Origin: Paenibacillus rubinfantis
Lineage (GTDB): Bacteria > Bacillota > Bacilli > Paenibacillales > Paenibacillaceae
Direction: 5' to 3'
NCBI RefSeq assembly: GCF_001486505.1
Contig: NZ_LN909065.1
Location: 558,001 to 622,000 of the forward strand
Length of the DNA stretch: 64,000 bases
This document shows positions 26,915-34,813 of the stretch, piece by piece (within the stretch, counting starts at the first letter, position 1; each line of letters begins with the position of its first letter). The translations under genes and the position numbers were made by a program. Below the pieces are notes generated by a model. The model did not search any database, was not told where the DNA came from, and was given only the letters and a program-made list of their open reading frames with translations.

Positions 26915-27634
26915 CTATTTTTGTTTCAACACGATCTCCACATTATCCTGAGGTTTTAATCTCATGTCCAGGCCGGTATCCAGCAGCTTCTTCCCATTCA
27001 CCTTCAGGGTCCACTGTTCATTCTCCTTCGGCGTATACCCGCCAACCGAAACGATGGATTTATTGTTGGGAGTAAACTGAACGATATTGCTGCGCTTCAG
27101 AAGATCCCGGACCGTCGTATTGTCGTCATATTTATTCACATAATACTTCTTCTGGCTGCCCCCGTCGATAATCAGCAGCAAAGATGCTTGATGTGGGATC
27201 GCCTCAAAGCTGTCAACCGTCTTGACATAAACCAGCAGCTTGTCCCCGACCTGCAGATCTTGATCCCAGCCGCTGGAAGCCAGCTCTTTGTCATTCAATC
27301 GGGTACCCCATTCCAGCGTGGAATCCAGCGACACTTCCCCAACCGATTGGATCGCTGCCCGATCCTCGGTAAACCTGACGATCCCGCTGCTCTCCAGCGC
27401 ACGCCGCGCCGTTAACCCATCCCGATAATCGTAATGCAGGCTGCGCGTCACATCGGGAATAAAGGTCCCCCCATCGATCATCAACGAGATATCGTGGGAC
27501 TCCTCTTTCTCCGTAAGCTGCGTTTCCGTCGGCGCCGGTTGATCGGTAATTTGGCCTTGGGCGCAGGCCGATACGAGTAACGCTATACCTGCCATCCATC
27601 CCACAAGCCATCGCCATCTCTTTCGCATTGCCAT
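26915..27634 (-). CDS. Lipoprotein with two tandem ubiquitin-like (DUF4430-type) domains
   Basis: About 239 residues from MAMRKRWRW. Signal peptide with lipobox LLVSAC, lipidation at Cys 24. Two repeats of roughly 85 residues follow: each has a beta strand, a DxTxRxLLxxSxIVxFT segment and an ending G(T/K)xLNxKxL..GLD-like strand (RRALESSGIVRFTEDRAAI versus RDLLKRSNIVQFTPNNKSI). This pattern matches domains of the DUF4430/SLBB-like type seen in cobalamin-binding and surface proteins. A single-gene unit between nirB and ric without a visible Fnr box. Function unknown. Confidence 0.65.
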   Translation of the reverse strand: MAMRKRWRWLVGWMAGIALLVSACAQGQITDQPAPTETQLTEKEESHDISLMIDGGTFIPDVTRSLHYDYRDGLTARRALESSGIVRFTEDRAAIQSVGEVSLDSTLEWGTRLNDKELASSGWDQDLQVGDKLLVYVKTVDSFEAIPHQASLLLIIDGGSQKKYYVNKYDDNTTVRDLLKRSNIVQFTPNNKSIVSVGGYTPKENEQWTLKVNGKKLLDTGLDMRLKPQDNVEIVLKQK

Positions 27635-27760
27635 CGCCGCCCCGCCTTTCTTATTACATTGTCCCAACCCGGGCAGTAGAATATTCCCTACCTTAAGGAT
27701 ACCGGACAAGACGCAGGTTCTCAAATCAGATTTAGACGATGGGGCTGAAATTAAAGTAAG

Positions 27761-28468
27761 CTATTCGGTGTAACGCGGAAATAACACGTTATTCTCCAGA
27801 TGCACATGGGTAAAGGTCATGCCTTCCAATTCCTCCAGACGCGCGTAAGTCAAGCGGTACGTCGTACAAGCATGCATCGGCGGCTGAAAATCTTCGGTTA
27901 ACTCGCGCAGCTGTTTTAAGATATCTCCTGCACCATCATGCTCCGCTTCCAGCTCGGTGATCGCCGCCTGCAGTTTCTCAAGCACCTCCGGCTCTTGGCC
28001 AACCTCCCAGTTGAGCATTTTCGGGAACACCTCCGCCTCTTCCTTATCGGTATGCTCCAACAGCTCGCGCCGCAAATCCCCAAATAGGCGAGCGACCTCC
28101 AGCAGGTGGGTGTCGGATTCCCCATGAACGCGGGCAACCTTGGTTACGTACTTCTGGATCTCGGGGAGCTCCTCCCGTAAATATCGGTGATGTTTGCCTA
28201 CAATATGTCCAACCAGATCCGCGGAGGAGGCGTTCAGCCAGTTCTCTCCCTCGCTGGTATGCGGATGCTCCGCCAGCATACGGTTCAGATCCTCCAGCAG
28301 CGGGTCTGCCGAAATACCTCGTTCGGCCGCTGCTTCGTCTAACGGACGATTCCCACCGCAGCAAAAGTCGATCTTTTGTTGCCGGAAATAATCCGCGGCT
28401 TTGGGAAACCGCAGTACGATATCTCGAACTTTATCGGTCAATTGAAAATGCATTGAATTAGTTTCCAT
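27761..28468 (-). CDS. ric: Iron-sulfur cluster repair di-iron protein (RIC/ScdA family)
   Basis: 235 residues from an ATG with GGGAGG 8 nt before it. The N-terminal ScdA_N domain holds the paired cysteines in QKIDFCCGGNRPL. A hemerythrin-like four-helix bundle follows, with iron-ligand His and Glu residues (GKHHRYLREELPEI, EHTDKEEAEVFPKML, EAEHDGAGDIL, FTHVHLENNVLFPRY). These proteins restore Fe-S clusters damaged by nitric oxide or oxidants. It lies beside nirBD and carries an upstream Fnr-like box. Confidence 0.93.
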   Translation of the reverse strand: METNSMHFQLTDKVRDIVLRFPKAADYFRQQKIDFCCGGNRPLDEAAAERGISADPLLEDLNRMLAEHPHTSEGENWLNASSADLVGHIVGKHHRYLREELPEIQKYVTKVARVHGESDTHLLEVARLFGDLRRELLEHTDKEEAEVFPKMLNWEVGQEPEVLEKLQAAITELEAEHDGAGDILKQLRELTEDFQPPMHACTTYRLTYARLEELEGMTFTHVHLENNVLFPRYTE

Positions 28469-28510
28469 TACTTAAACCTCCCGAGAAAATTGAAGTTCAT
28501 TTACCTCTTC

Positions 28511-28554
28511 ACCTTACTTCACGGGAGCCCCTGTCTTGGTGATTGCGCTCACTT
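28511..28554 (-). promoter_or_regulatory. ric promoter with Fnr-like box
   Basis: GGTGATTGCGCTCACT (28539-28554) keeps the GTGA-N6-TCAC core. A weak -10 (TAAGGT, 28511-28516) puts the box at about -42.5. The -10 is poor, so confidence is moderate. Confidence 0.5.
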
Positions 28555-28586
28555 TGCGGCCGCAAGCCTTGCATTTGCATAAATAA

Positions 28587-28610
28587 AAGGCCTCCTGTTC
28601 AGGAGGCCTT
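28587..28610 (-). terminator. Terminator of the HxlR/FAD-protein operon
   Basis: Perfect 11-bp stem AAGGCCTCCTG/CAGGAGGCCTT with a two-base spacer and a following TTTATTT on the minus transcript. Confidence 0.9.
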
Positions 28611-28626
28611 CCTATGTTCCGATGGA

Positions 28627-29205
28627 TTACTTAAGTACGTCGTGATCTACATAACGCTCGCCGTTCAGCTCGCTGATCAGCTCGATTGCGACCTTAGCGC
28701 CGTCGCCGGCAGTGATAATCGTGTGCACGCTTACTCCGGCAACCGTTCCCGCCGCCCAAACGCGCGGGATGCTCGTACGGCCTTCGCCATCCGTAGCGAT
28801 CACCGTTTTGATGCGCGGTTCGCGGCCTTCCTTCAATTCTAAGCCGATAGCGCTTGCAAGATCGGTTAATGCGCCGGTGGCCAATACGATATGGGAAGCT
28901 TCGTAACTGCGGCCGGATTCGGTCTTGACAGTCACTTTCGATCCGCCGTTAGTATCCACGCCCGTCACTTTTTCCTCAATAAATTTCGCGCCGAACTTCT
29001 CCGCTTGCTCTCGCCCGATCTTCAGCAGATCCGGTCCAGAGATATCCTTCGCGCCGTAATGATTTTCGATCCATGCCCGTTTGGTCATGCTGGCGTTGCT
29101 GTCCAGAACAAGCGTTTCTTTCCCTGCTTTAGCCAAGAAAAGCGCTGCGCTGGCTCCCGCCGGTCCTGCTCCGATAACAATGACCTCAGCCACAAGTACA
29201 CCCAC
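28627..29205 (-). CDS. Short FAD-binding oxidoreductase of the thioredoxin-reductase type
   Basis: About 188-192 residues; the start is a GTG at 29205 or, four codons on, a GTG at 29193. It has the FAD-binding GxGxxG (VIGAGPAGASAALFL), the HIVLATGAL strand and a C-terminal FAD motif (RVWAAGTVAG). The central NADPH-binding domain and CxxC pair of thioredoxin reductase (about 310 residues) are missing, and the junction is clean, so this is a real short family rather than a broken gene. It is 47 nt after an HxlR regulator and likely co-transcribed. An electron partner would have to be supplied by another protein. Confidence 0.75.
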   Translation of the reverse strand: MGVLVAEVIVIGAGPAGASAALFLAKAGKETLVLDSNASMTKRAWIENHYGAKDISGPDLLKIGREQAEKFGAKFIEEKVTGVDTNGGSKVTVKTESGRSYEASHIVLATGALTDLASAIGLELKEGREPRIKTVIATDGEGRTSIPRVWAAGTVAGVSVHTIITAGDGAKVAIELISELNGERYVDHDVLK

Positions 29206-29252
29206 TTTCTATTTGTTATCATGCCGCCCGCTCGCCGGTAACGGCATGCCGA

Positions 29253-29579
29253 TCACTTGATCCACTCCGTCGCCCAAGCCTGAACCTGTTCCATGACGGG
29301 ACGAAGCGCCCGCCCCTTCTCGGTCAACTCATATTCAATCCGGACCGGAGTCTCAGGGTAAACATGACGGATCAAGATCCCTTCACATTCCAAATCCTTC
29401 ATCCGCTCCGACAACATTTTATCGCTCATGGAAGGAATCTGATTGGAAATATCCTTGAATCGTTTCGGCCCGCTCATCAGCGTATTGATGATCAATCCGT
29501 TCCAACGCTTGCCTAGAAACGAAAAAGCCGATTCAAACCGCGGACACATCGCATGAGAATGCTCATCCATAAATTTCAC
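29253..29579 (-). CDS. HxlR-family transcriptional regulator
   Basis: 108 residues, a winged helix (RFKDISNQIPSMSDKMLSERMKDLECEGILIRHVYP). A single cysteine near the N-terminus (HAMCPRFESAFSFLGKRWNG) is in the position used as redox switch by YodB/HypR-type members. GAGGTG before the ATG supports the start. It heads a two-gene unit with the FAD protein, which suggests thiol- or quinone-stress control. The role is inferred. Confidence 0.88.
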   Translation of the reverse strand: MKFMDEHSHAMCPRFESAFSFLGKRWNGLIINTLMSGPKRFKDISNQIPSMSDKMLSERMKDLECEGILIRHVYPETPVRIEYELTEKGRALRPVMEQVQAWATEWIK

Positions 29580-29610
29580 CTCGTTATCATTGCCCGCCTA
29601 AAGGCTTAAA

Positions 29611-29627
29611 ACTTACGTTTTGTTAGT
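29611..29627. promoter_or_regulatory. Possible HxlR operator
   Basis: Near-dyad ACTTACGTTTTGTTAGT about 32 nt upstream of the HxlR start, overlapping a TATACT-like minus-strand -10. One mismatch in the outer six-base arms. Suggestive only. Confidence 0.35.
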
Positions 29628-29683
29628 ATATTTCATAATAGCACATTTGTCCTTGGAAAGTAAGGGGGGGACCCGGTCATTTG

Positions 29684-29712
29684 AAAAAACGGCCGCCCAG
29701 GCGGCGGCCGCT
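29684..29712 (-). terminator. Terminator of the Gfo/isomerase operon
   Basis: CGGCCGCC/GGCGGCCG-type stem with six A residues at 29684-29689 giving the U-tract on the minus transcript, 28 nt past the stop at 29740. Confidence 0.88.
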
Positions 29713-29739
29713 AATATAGTATATTACGCTGGTTGTAAC

Positions 29740-30708
29740 TTATACCCACCACATTTCTGCGGCTGAGTCCTCCATCAGGACTTGCTGTAGATGACGTACG
29801 GCTTTCGTTAACCCTTCGTCGATCGACATCAGTCCGTCCTCATGCTCAATGCTGACCACATAGTCGTAACCATATAGACGTAATGCGCTGATGATATCCG
29901 CCCAGGTTTTCGAATCATGACCATAACCAACGGTGCGGAATTGCCAAGCCCGGTCCAGCATGTTCGTGTAAGGCTGCATATCCGTCAAGCCGTAACGGTT
30001 CACGTTCACCGGATCGATCGTCGTATCCTTGGCATGGAAGTGATGAATGGCACCGGCCCGCCCAAGGATGGAAATCGCCTGGACCGGATCAATCCCTTGC
30101 CACCACATATGGCTGGGGTCCAGGTTCGCACCGATCGACTCACCGGCTGCTTCGCGTAAGCGCAGCAGCGTGGCCGGCGTATGCACGGAGAAGCCGCCGT
30201 GCAGCTCCAGACCGATCTTTACGTGATGCTCCGCCGCATAACGGCCCATCTCCGTCCAATATGGAATCACCTTGTTGCTCCACTGCCAGTCGAGGATTTC
30301 TTGATAATCGTTGGGCCATGGCGCTACCGGCCAGTTCGGGTATTTCGCGTTTTCGTGGTCGCCTGGGCAGCCCGAGAACGTATTAACGACCGGCACCTCC
30401 AGCAGCTCCGCCAATTGGACGGTCTTGACGAAAGCATCATGGAATTCCTTGGCAACCGCTTTTTGCGGATGCAGCGGATTCCCGTGGCAGCTAAGGGCGC
30501 TGATCATAAGCCCGCGCGATTCAACCGCCTTCTTGAACGCCTCCCGTTCCGTCTTACTCTCCAATAGTAAATCCGGATTGCAATGTGCGTTGCCAGGATA
30601 ACCGCCGGTCCCGATCTCGACCGCTTTCAACCCCTGGGCGGCCGCCTTATCCAACGCCTGCTCCAGCGGGAGCCCTCCGAACAATACGAGAAATACGCCT
30701 AATTTCAT
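29740..30708 (-). CDS. Sugar phosphate isomerase/epimerase-type TIM barrel protein
   Basis: 322 residues of the AP-endonuclease-2 barrel family (EIGTGGYPGNAHCNP, NTFSGCPGD, IGLELHGGFSVHTP, NLDPSHMWWQGIDP, YVVSIEHED). Metal-binding His, Asp and Glu residues are in those motifs. It is the third gene of an operon with a second barrel protein and a Gfo/Idh/MocA dehydrogenase. Such pairs often oxidise and then epimerise or cleave sugars or inositols, for example via 3-keto sugars. Substrate not identified. Confidence 0.88.
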   Translation of the reverse strand: MKLGVFLVLFGGLPLEQALDKAAAQGLKAVEIGTGGYPGNAHCNPDLLLESKTEREAFKKAVESRGLMISALSCHGNPLHPQKAVAKEFHDAFVKTVQLAELLEVPVVNTFSGCPGDHENAKYPNWPVAPWPNDYQEILDWQWSNKVIPYWTEMGRYAAEHHVKIGLELHGGFSVHTPATLLRLREAAGESIGANLDPSHMWWQGIDPVQAISILGRAGAIHHFHAKDTTIDPVNVNRYGLTDMQPYTNMLDRAWQFRTVGYGHDSKTWADIISALRLYGYDYVVSIEHEDGLMSIDEGLTKAVRHLQQVLMEDSAAEMWWV

Positions 30709-30726
30709 CCCAGGTCCCTCCCGTGA

Positions 30727-31809
30727 TTAATCAAAATAAACCGTTTTTCCGGTTCTGGCCGACTCGTAAATCGCCTCCAAAATCTCCGTTACAACAAGCG
30801 CTTGCTCCGGCTTCACCAGCGGCTCCTCCTCTTCAAGAATCGCCTTGACCCAGGCTCTCGCCTCACGCGTGGCATCGGTATCTTGCTTGCCTTCGTAGAA
30901 CGCGACGCCACCTGCATTCAGGTCAATCTTCGTCTCATACAAGCGGCTTAACTTCTCGCCGTTGATGCGCAGGCCATTGGTCATGTCCGCGCCGCCTTCC
31001 GTACCGCACAGGAGCGTTTTGGCTTCGCCGGTCTCCACGACGTTTAGCGCCCAACTGGATTCAAGGATGATCGTTGCCCCGTTTTTCATCGTGATAAAGC
31101 CAAAAGCGGAATCCTCTACTTTAAATTCCTCCGGATTCCAGGGCCCAAAGGCGTTCGCCGCATTTTCACGGTTACCGAGCTTATGGAAGACAGAACCGGT
31201 CACACTCTTTGGCTCGTAGTTGTTCATCAGCCAAAGGGTCAGGTCCAGCGCATGGGTGCCAATATCGATCAGCGGCCCGCCGCCTTGCTTCTCCTCATCC
31301 AGGAACACGCCCCACGTCGGCACCGCCCGGCGGCGAACCGCCAGCGCCTTGCCGAGATAAATATCGCCCAGCTCGCCGTTCTCACAGAGCTGCTTCAAGT
31401 ACAAGCTGTCGCTGCGGAAACGGTTCTGGTAAGCGATCGACAGTTTTTTGCCCGTGCGTTTGGCCGCATCCAGCATTTGCCGGGCCTGCTCCGCCGTCTT
31501 AGCCATCGGCTTCTCGCACATGACATGACGTCCGGACTCCAGCGAAGCTACTGTAATCTCCGCATGGGAATCGTTTGGTGTACAAACATGTACGACTTCA
31601 GCGTCGCTCTCCGCCAGCAGCTGATGGAAATCAGTGTAGATCTTGGCCCCCTCCGCCCCGTATTGCTCGGCGGCTTTCGCGGCGCGTTCCTCAATGATAT
31701 CGCAGAATGCTACCATTTCCACTTCAGGCTGCTGCGCCAGGCTTGGTAGGTGTTTGCCATTCGCAATCCCGCCGCAACCGATGATCGCAACCTTTAACGT
31801 TTTAGACAT
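30727..31809 (-). CDS. Gfo/Idh/MocA-family NAD(P)-dependent dehydrogenase
   Basis: About 360 residues from the ATG at 31807-31809 (MSKTLKVAIIGCGG); AAGGAGGTCAACTTC before it decides the start over an upstream in-frame ATG. The N-terminal Rossmann fold has GCGGIANGKHLPSL; the family EKP signature is in MCEKPMAKTAEQA; DIGTHALDLTLWLM follows. It oxidises a sugar or cyclitol hydroxyl. It overlaps the upstream isomerase gene by 8 bp and precedes the second isomerase by 18 nt. Confidence 0.92.
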   Translation of the reverse strand: MSKTLKVAIIGCGGIANGKHLPSLAQQPEVEMVAFCDIIEERAAKAAEQYGAEGAKIYTDFHQLLAESDAEVVHVCTPNDSHAEITVASLESGRHVMCEKPMAKTAEQARQMLDAAKRTGKKLSIAYQNRFRSDSLYLKQLCENGELGDIYLGKALAVRRRAVPTWGVFLDEEKQGGGPLIDIGTHALDLTLWLMNNYEPKSVTGSVFHKLGNRENAANAFGPWNPEEFKVEDSAFGFITMKNGATIILESSWALNVVETGEAKTLLCGTEGGADMTNGLRINGEKLSRLYETKIDLNAGGVAFYEGKQDTDATREARAWVKAILEEEEPLVKPEQALVVTEILEAIYESARTGKTVYFD

Positions 31810-32572
31810 GAAGTTGACCTCCTTTTTCCACGTAGGCTCGCACCCATTCCATGCTGGTCTTGATGCTCTCCAGCGAATCTCCGGCGCAATGGTCCTGCTC
31901 AACAATCAGCCATTCGACTCCGGCAGCGATCGCCGCATCACCGATCTCCGTTATGGCGATTTCCCCGCGGCCCAGCTCAACCGTATCCGGCGAACCGTCC
32001 GACTTCTTGGTCAGGTCCTTCCAATGAACCAGCGGCAACCGACCCTGGTATGTAGCGATATATTCCAGAGGATTGTACCCGGCAAACGAGACCCAGCAGG
32101 AATCAAGTTCAACTTGCAGCAGAGACGCGGGCACTTGTTCGTAGATTGCATCCAGCGCCGGCTTGCCGTCGTGCTGCAATGTGAGCTCAAAATCATGATT
32201 ATGATAGCAAAGCACCAAATCTTCCTTTTTACAGCGTTCGCCGAATTTTTTCAGATCCTCAATAATCTCACTCCAGCGGTTGCGATCGGCTTCTTCCAAA
32301 AACGGAACGATAATATAACGGCTGCCAATCGCTTTGTTAAAGGCTAATTCCTCGTCCATCTCTTCTTTCAGCCGGGTATACGCGGTATGCGCACCGATCG
32401 CGGTTAATCCGGTTTCCTGCAAAATGGCCTGTACCTGCTCCACCGAACGGCCGTAAAATCCGGCAAATTCCACGCCCTTATAGCCAAGCTCCGCCACCTT
32501 GCGCAGCGTTCCTTCAAAATCCTGTTCCAAATGATCTCTTACCGTATACAACTGCAAACCAATCTGCGTCAT
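31802..32572 (-). CDS. Sugar phosphate isomerase/epimerase-type TIM barrel protein
   Basis: About 256 residues from MTQIGLQLYTVRDHL (ATG 32570-32572), preferred because GAGGTGA precedes it and the barrel begins at once. Motifs: KGVEFAGFYG, LCYHNHDFEL, LLQVELDSCWVSFAG, LPLVHWKDL and EWLIVEQDH, the usual metal-site strands. First gene of a three-gene operon divergent from an AraC regulator. A cre-like site lies in its leader. Confidence 0.9.
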   Translation of the reverse strand: MTQIGLQLYTVRDHLEQDFEGTLRKVAELGYKGVEFAGFYGRSVEQVQAILQETGLTAIGAHTAYTRLKEEMDEELAFNKAIGSRYIIVPFLEEADRNRWSEIIEDLKKFGERCKKEDLVLCYHNHDFELTLQHDGKPALDAIYEQVPASLLQVELDSCWVSFAGYNPLEYIATYQGRLPLVHWKDLTKKSDGSPDTVELGRGEIAITEIGDAAIAAGVEWLIVEQDHCAGDSLESIKTSMEWVRAYVEKGGQLHV

Positions 32573-32648
32573 AATTTCGTTCACCTCATCCATATTCGTA
32601 GTAATCGTCTTGAACTCTACTTCCGTCAAGCATAAAGCCAACTTTATC

Positions 32649-32663
32649 TGAAGCGCTTCCATG
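32649..32663. promoter_or_regulatory. Possible cre (catabolite-responsive) site
   Basis: CTGAAGCGCTTCCAT contains the palindromic GAAGCGCTTC core of cre sites, about 80 nt upstream of the first isomerase gene. It would allow CcpA to shut the operon in glucose. One arm is a base short of the 14-bp consensus. Confidence 0.5.
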
Positions 32664-32761
32664 TACCATGGTATTTCAAAACGCTCCGTTGTAAAATGAA
32701 TAATATGATTGAAACATGAACAATCTGGCTATTTTTTTCGGAGAACCTTGTGGAGGATACC

Positions 32762-33586
32762 ATGAACGAAGCTACAAACCTGCAAATTTTGCATGCCGGC
32801 TATTCGCTGCACCGCAAGCCGTTCCACACAACCCAATGGGATGGGCACGAAAATTACCTGATTCGACTGCAGACATCGGGCAAATGCCGCACGCGGTTAA
32901 ACGGCCGACTCGAGCTGCTGGAGCCCGGTGATTTGCTGCTGTTTGCCCCTGGGGATCCCTACGAGTTAAAAATTGAAGCCGAGCCCAACGGAACCACAGG
33001 TGAATCGGCGGTAACCAGCGGTGATTATCATATTTTTCTGTCCGGGGAATGGATCGAAGCCTGGTGGAGCCGCCGGCCGCTGCCCCATCGCTTGAAGGTC
33101 CCCTTGTCCGAAGGCATCGTGGGGGCTTTCCGGCAGATCATGCTGGAGCAGCGCCGGATCTCCAATCCGACGCCGGAAATCTCCGAGTATTACTTAAAAA
33201 TCCTGTGCTTGGAGATCGAGCGAAACCTGCTGGAGCAGCCGCAGCCTACCTACCCCACCTATCTTGCCCACCGCCTGAAAAATTATATTGAAGAGAACGC
33301 GTCCTCTCCCTTTAAGCTGGAGGATGCCGCTACCCACGTTGGCATCAGTGTATCGCGGGCAGTGCATCTGTTTAAGCAGGCATTTGGCACCAGCATGATT
33401 CAGTACACGCTGGAGGTGCGGCTGAATATGGCGCGCGAGCGGATTATTTTCAGCCCCTTGTCGCTTGAGCTTGTCGCGGAAAGCTCCGGCTTTCCCAGCT
33501 ACAACTATTTCCATAAAGTATTCCGCAAGCGGTTTGGGATGTCTCCCAAGCAATTTCGCCAAACCGCCCGGGACAACGGAAATTAG
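32762..33586 (+). CDS. AraC-family transcriptional regulator with cupin sensor
   Basis: About 274 residues from the ATG at 32762, chosen because GTGGAGG is 5 nt before it. The N-terminal cupin region (RTRLNGRLELLEPGDLLLFAPGDPYELKIE) is the sugar-binding type; the C-terminal AraC domain has KLEDAATHVGISVSRAVHLFKQ and LVAESSGFPSYNYFHKVFRKRFGMSP. Divergent from the isomerase/Gfo operon (190 bp between starts), so it most likely controls that operon in response to its substrate. Confidence 0.92.
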   Translation: MNEATNLQILHAGYSLHRKPFHTTQWDGHENYLIRLQTSGKCRTRLNGRLELLEPGDLLLFAPGDPYELKIEAEPNGTTGESAVTSGDYHIFLSGEWIEAWWSRRPLPHRLKVPLSEGIVGAFRQIMLEQRRISNPTPEISEYYLKILCLEIERNLLEQPQPTYPTYLAHRLKNYIEENASSPFKLEDAATHVGISVSRAVHLFKQAFGTSMIQYTLEVRLNMARERIIFSPLSLELVAESSGFPSYNYFHKVFRKRFGMSPKQFRQTARDNGN

Positions 33587-33601
33587 GACATATACGCAAA
33601 C

Positions 33602-33641
33602 AACGCCGCGGCAGCCTGTGAAATCGGCTGCTCGCGGCGTT
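33602..33641. terminator. Bidirectional terminator between the AraC gene and the TerC gene
   Basis: Inverted repeat AACGCCGCGGCAGCC / GGCTGCTCGCGGCGTT with a nine-base loop. It lies between two convergent genes and can serve both; a TGTTTATTGTT tail is on the plus side. Confidence 0.82.
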
Positions 33642-33660
33642 GTTTATTGTTCAATAACTA

Positions 33661-34359
33661 TTATCCCCCGTTGGTTTGCGGTACGGCTTGTTGACGAAGA
33701 CGCGCTTTGCGTTTCTTCATTTGAGTACCCAGCAGCACGACCGCAACGATGACAAGAACTTCGAAGCCGTATTTGATCCAAGCGCTGGCGAACCAATCGT
33801 GAATCAACGGCTCTTCGACGATCATCTTAGCCGAGGTCCAAGCCAGCACTGCAGCACCAATCGTGATGACGATGGGGTAGCGTTCGGTCAGCTTCAGAAT
33901 CATCGTGCTGCCCCAAACCATGATCGGTACGGAGACGGCCAGCCCGATGATCACCAGCAAGGTATCGCCATGTGCAGCCCCGGCTACCGCAAGCACGTTA
34001 TCCAGGCCCATCATCGCATCGGCGATGATAATCGTGCGGATCGCCGCCCACATTTGGTTCCCTGCTTTGATTTCGTGGTTCTTCTCCTCGACCAACAATT
34101 TATATGCGATCCAAACTAAAGCCAGACCGCCGGCGAGACGCAATCCCGGGACGTTTAGCAGCTGCACGACGAGCAGCGTCATGATCACCCGGATCACAAC
34201 CGCACCCACGGTTCCCCAAATAATGACTTTCTTCTGATCCTTGTGCGGGACGTTGCGGGCAGCAAGCCCGATCACGATCGCGTTATCCCCTGCTAGGACG
34301 AGATCAATCAGGACGATGGAAAATAAAGCCATCCAAAATTCCGGCGAAAATAAATCCAT
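33661..34359 (-). CDS. TerC/YjbE-family integral membrane protein, probable manganese exporter
   Basis: 232 residues with about seven transmembrane spans. The family's membrane acidic motifs are IDLVLAGDNAIVIG near the N-terminus and DAMMGLDNVLAVAG in the middle. TerC-family proteins export Mn2+ in Bacillus. A yybP-ykoY (Mn2+) riboswitch directly upstream gives independent support. The C-terminus is basic and cytoplasmic. Confidence 0.9.
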   Translation of the reverse strand: MDLFSPEFWMALFSIVLIDLVLAGDNAIVIGLAARNVPHKDQKKVIIWGTVGAVVIRVIMTLLVVQLLNVPGLRLAGGLALVWIAYKLLVEEKNHEIKAGNQMWAAIRTIIIADAMMGLDNVLAVAGAAHGDTLLVIIGLAVSVPIMVWGSTMILKLTERYPIVITIGAAVLAWTSAKMIVEEPLIHDWFASAWIKYGFEVLVIVAVVLLGTQMKKRKARLRQQAVPQTNGG

Positions 34360-34512
34360 GTTTTCTCCCCTTTCTCATTTTCCATGCAGCAGACCCATTC
34401 TTTTTGGAAAACCGCCTTGCGATCGACCACCGATCGTCATAATAGGTAGTGTAACGGGCTGGAGGCCGATTGATACGGCAGGGACTACGGGAAGAATCCC
34501 CATCTAGGATCC

Positions 34513-34550
34513 AAAAAAAATACGCCGTGTCCGTATTGGGCACGACGCAT
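34513..34550 (-). terminator. Second hairpin with U-tract in the terC leader
   Basis: ATACGCCGTG and CACGACGCAT arms form an imperfect stem, with eight A residues at 34513-34520 giving a U-tract on the minus transcript. It lies downstream of the riboswitch terminator and about 155 nt before the terC start, so the leader seems to have two terminators in series. Confidence 0.7.
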
Positions 34551-34561
34551 ATTTATGCATC

Positions 34562-34692
34562 AAAAAAGACCTTCACCCAATACTCGCTACGGGCAAAGGT
34601 CTCGCTAACAACTGTTCGTTGCCAATAAAGCCGGGGGTATGTATAACTCCCGTAATGACGACTTTATTGTAGCAGCTACTCCCCTTTGGGAA
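34562..34692 (-). ncRNA. yybP-ykoY manganese riboswitch with terminator
   Basis: The minus transcript begins with CAAAGGGGAGTAGCTGC (34673-34691) and later contains GCGAGACCTTTGCCC, the two conserved segments of the yybP-ykoY aptamer. The 3' GACCTTTGCCC strand can pair with GGGTGAAGGTC followed by TTTTTT (34562-34602), a terminator that competes with the aptamer. In this class Mn2+ binding stabilises the aptamer and turns expression on. It precedes a TerC-family gene, its usual partner. Confidence 0.9.
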
Positions 34693-34713
34693 CCATGCAT
34701 GTTTAATGGAATT

Positions 34714-34719
34714 ATTATA
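34714..34719 (-). promoter_or_regulatory. Extended -10 promoter of the riboswitch transcript
   Basis: TGCTATAAT on the minus strand, with no good -35, places the transcription start near 34707, about 15 nt before the aptamer. Confidence 0.65.
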
Positions 34720-34813
34720 GCACGTACTTTAGGAGAGCACCAGCCTTTTATCCAGGCATTTTGGGTTTGGTGACAAAACAAGTTATAATAATAAACGAAA
34801 CGGAGGGATCACA

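Noticed and set aside
28627..29205. Truncated pseudogene of thioredoxin reductase
   Set aside because: Both the N-terminal FAD motif and the C-terminal FAD motif are in one uninterrupted frame with a clean junction, and it has its own operon and terminator.
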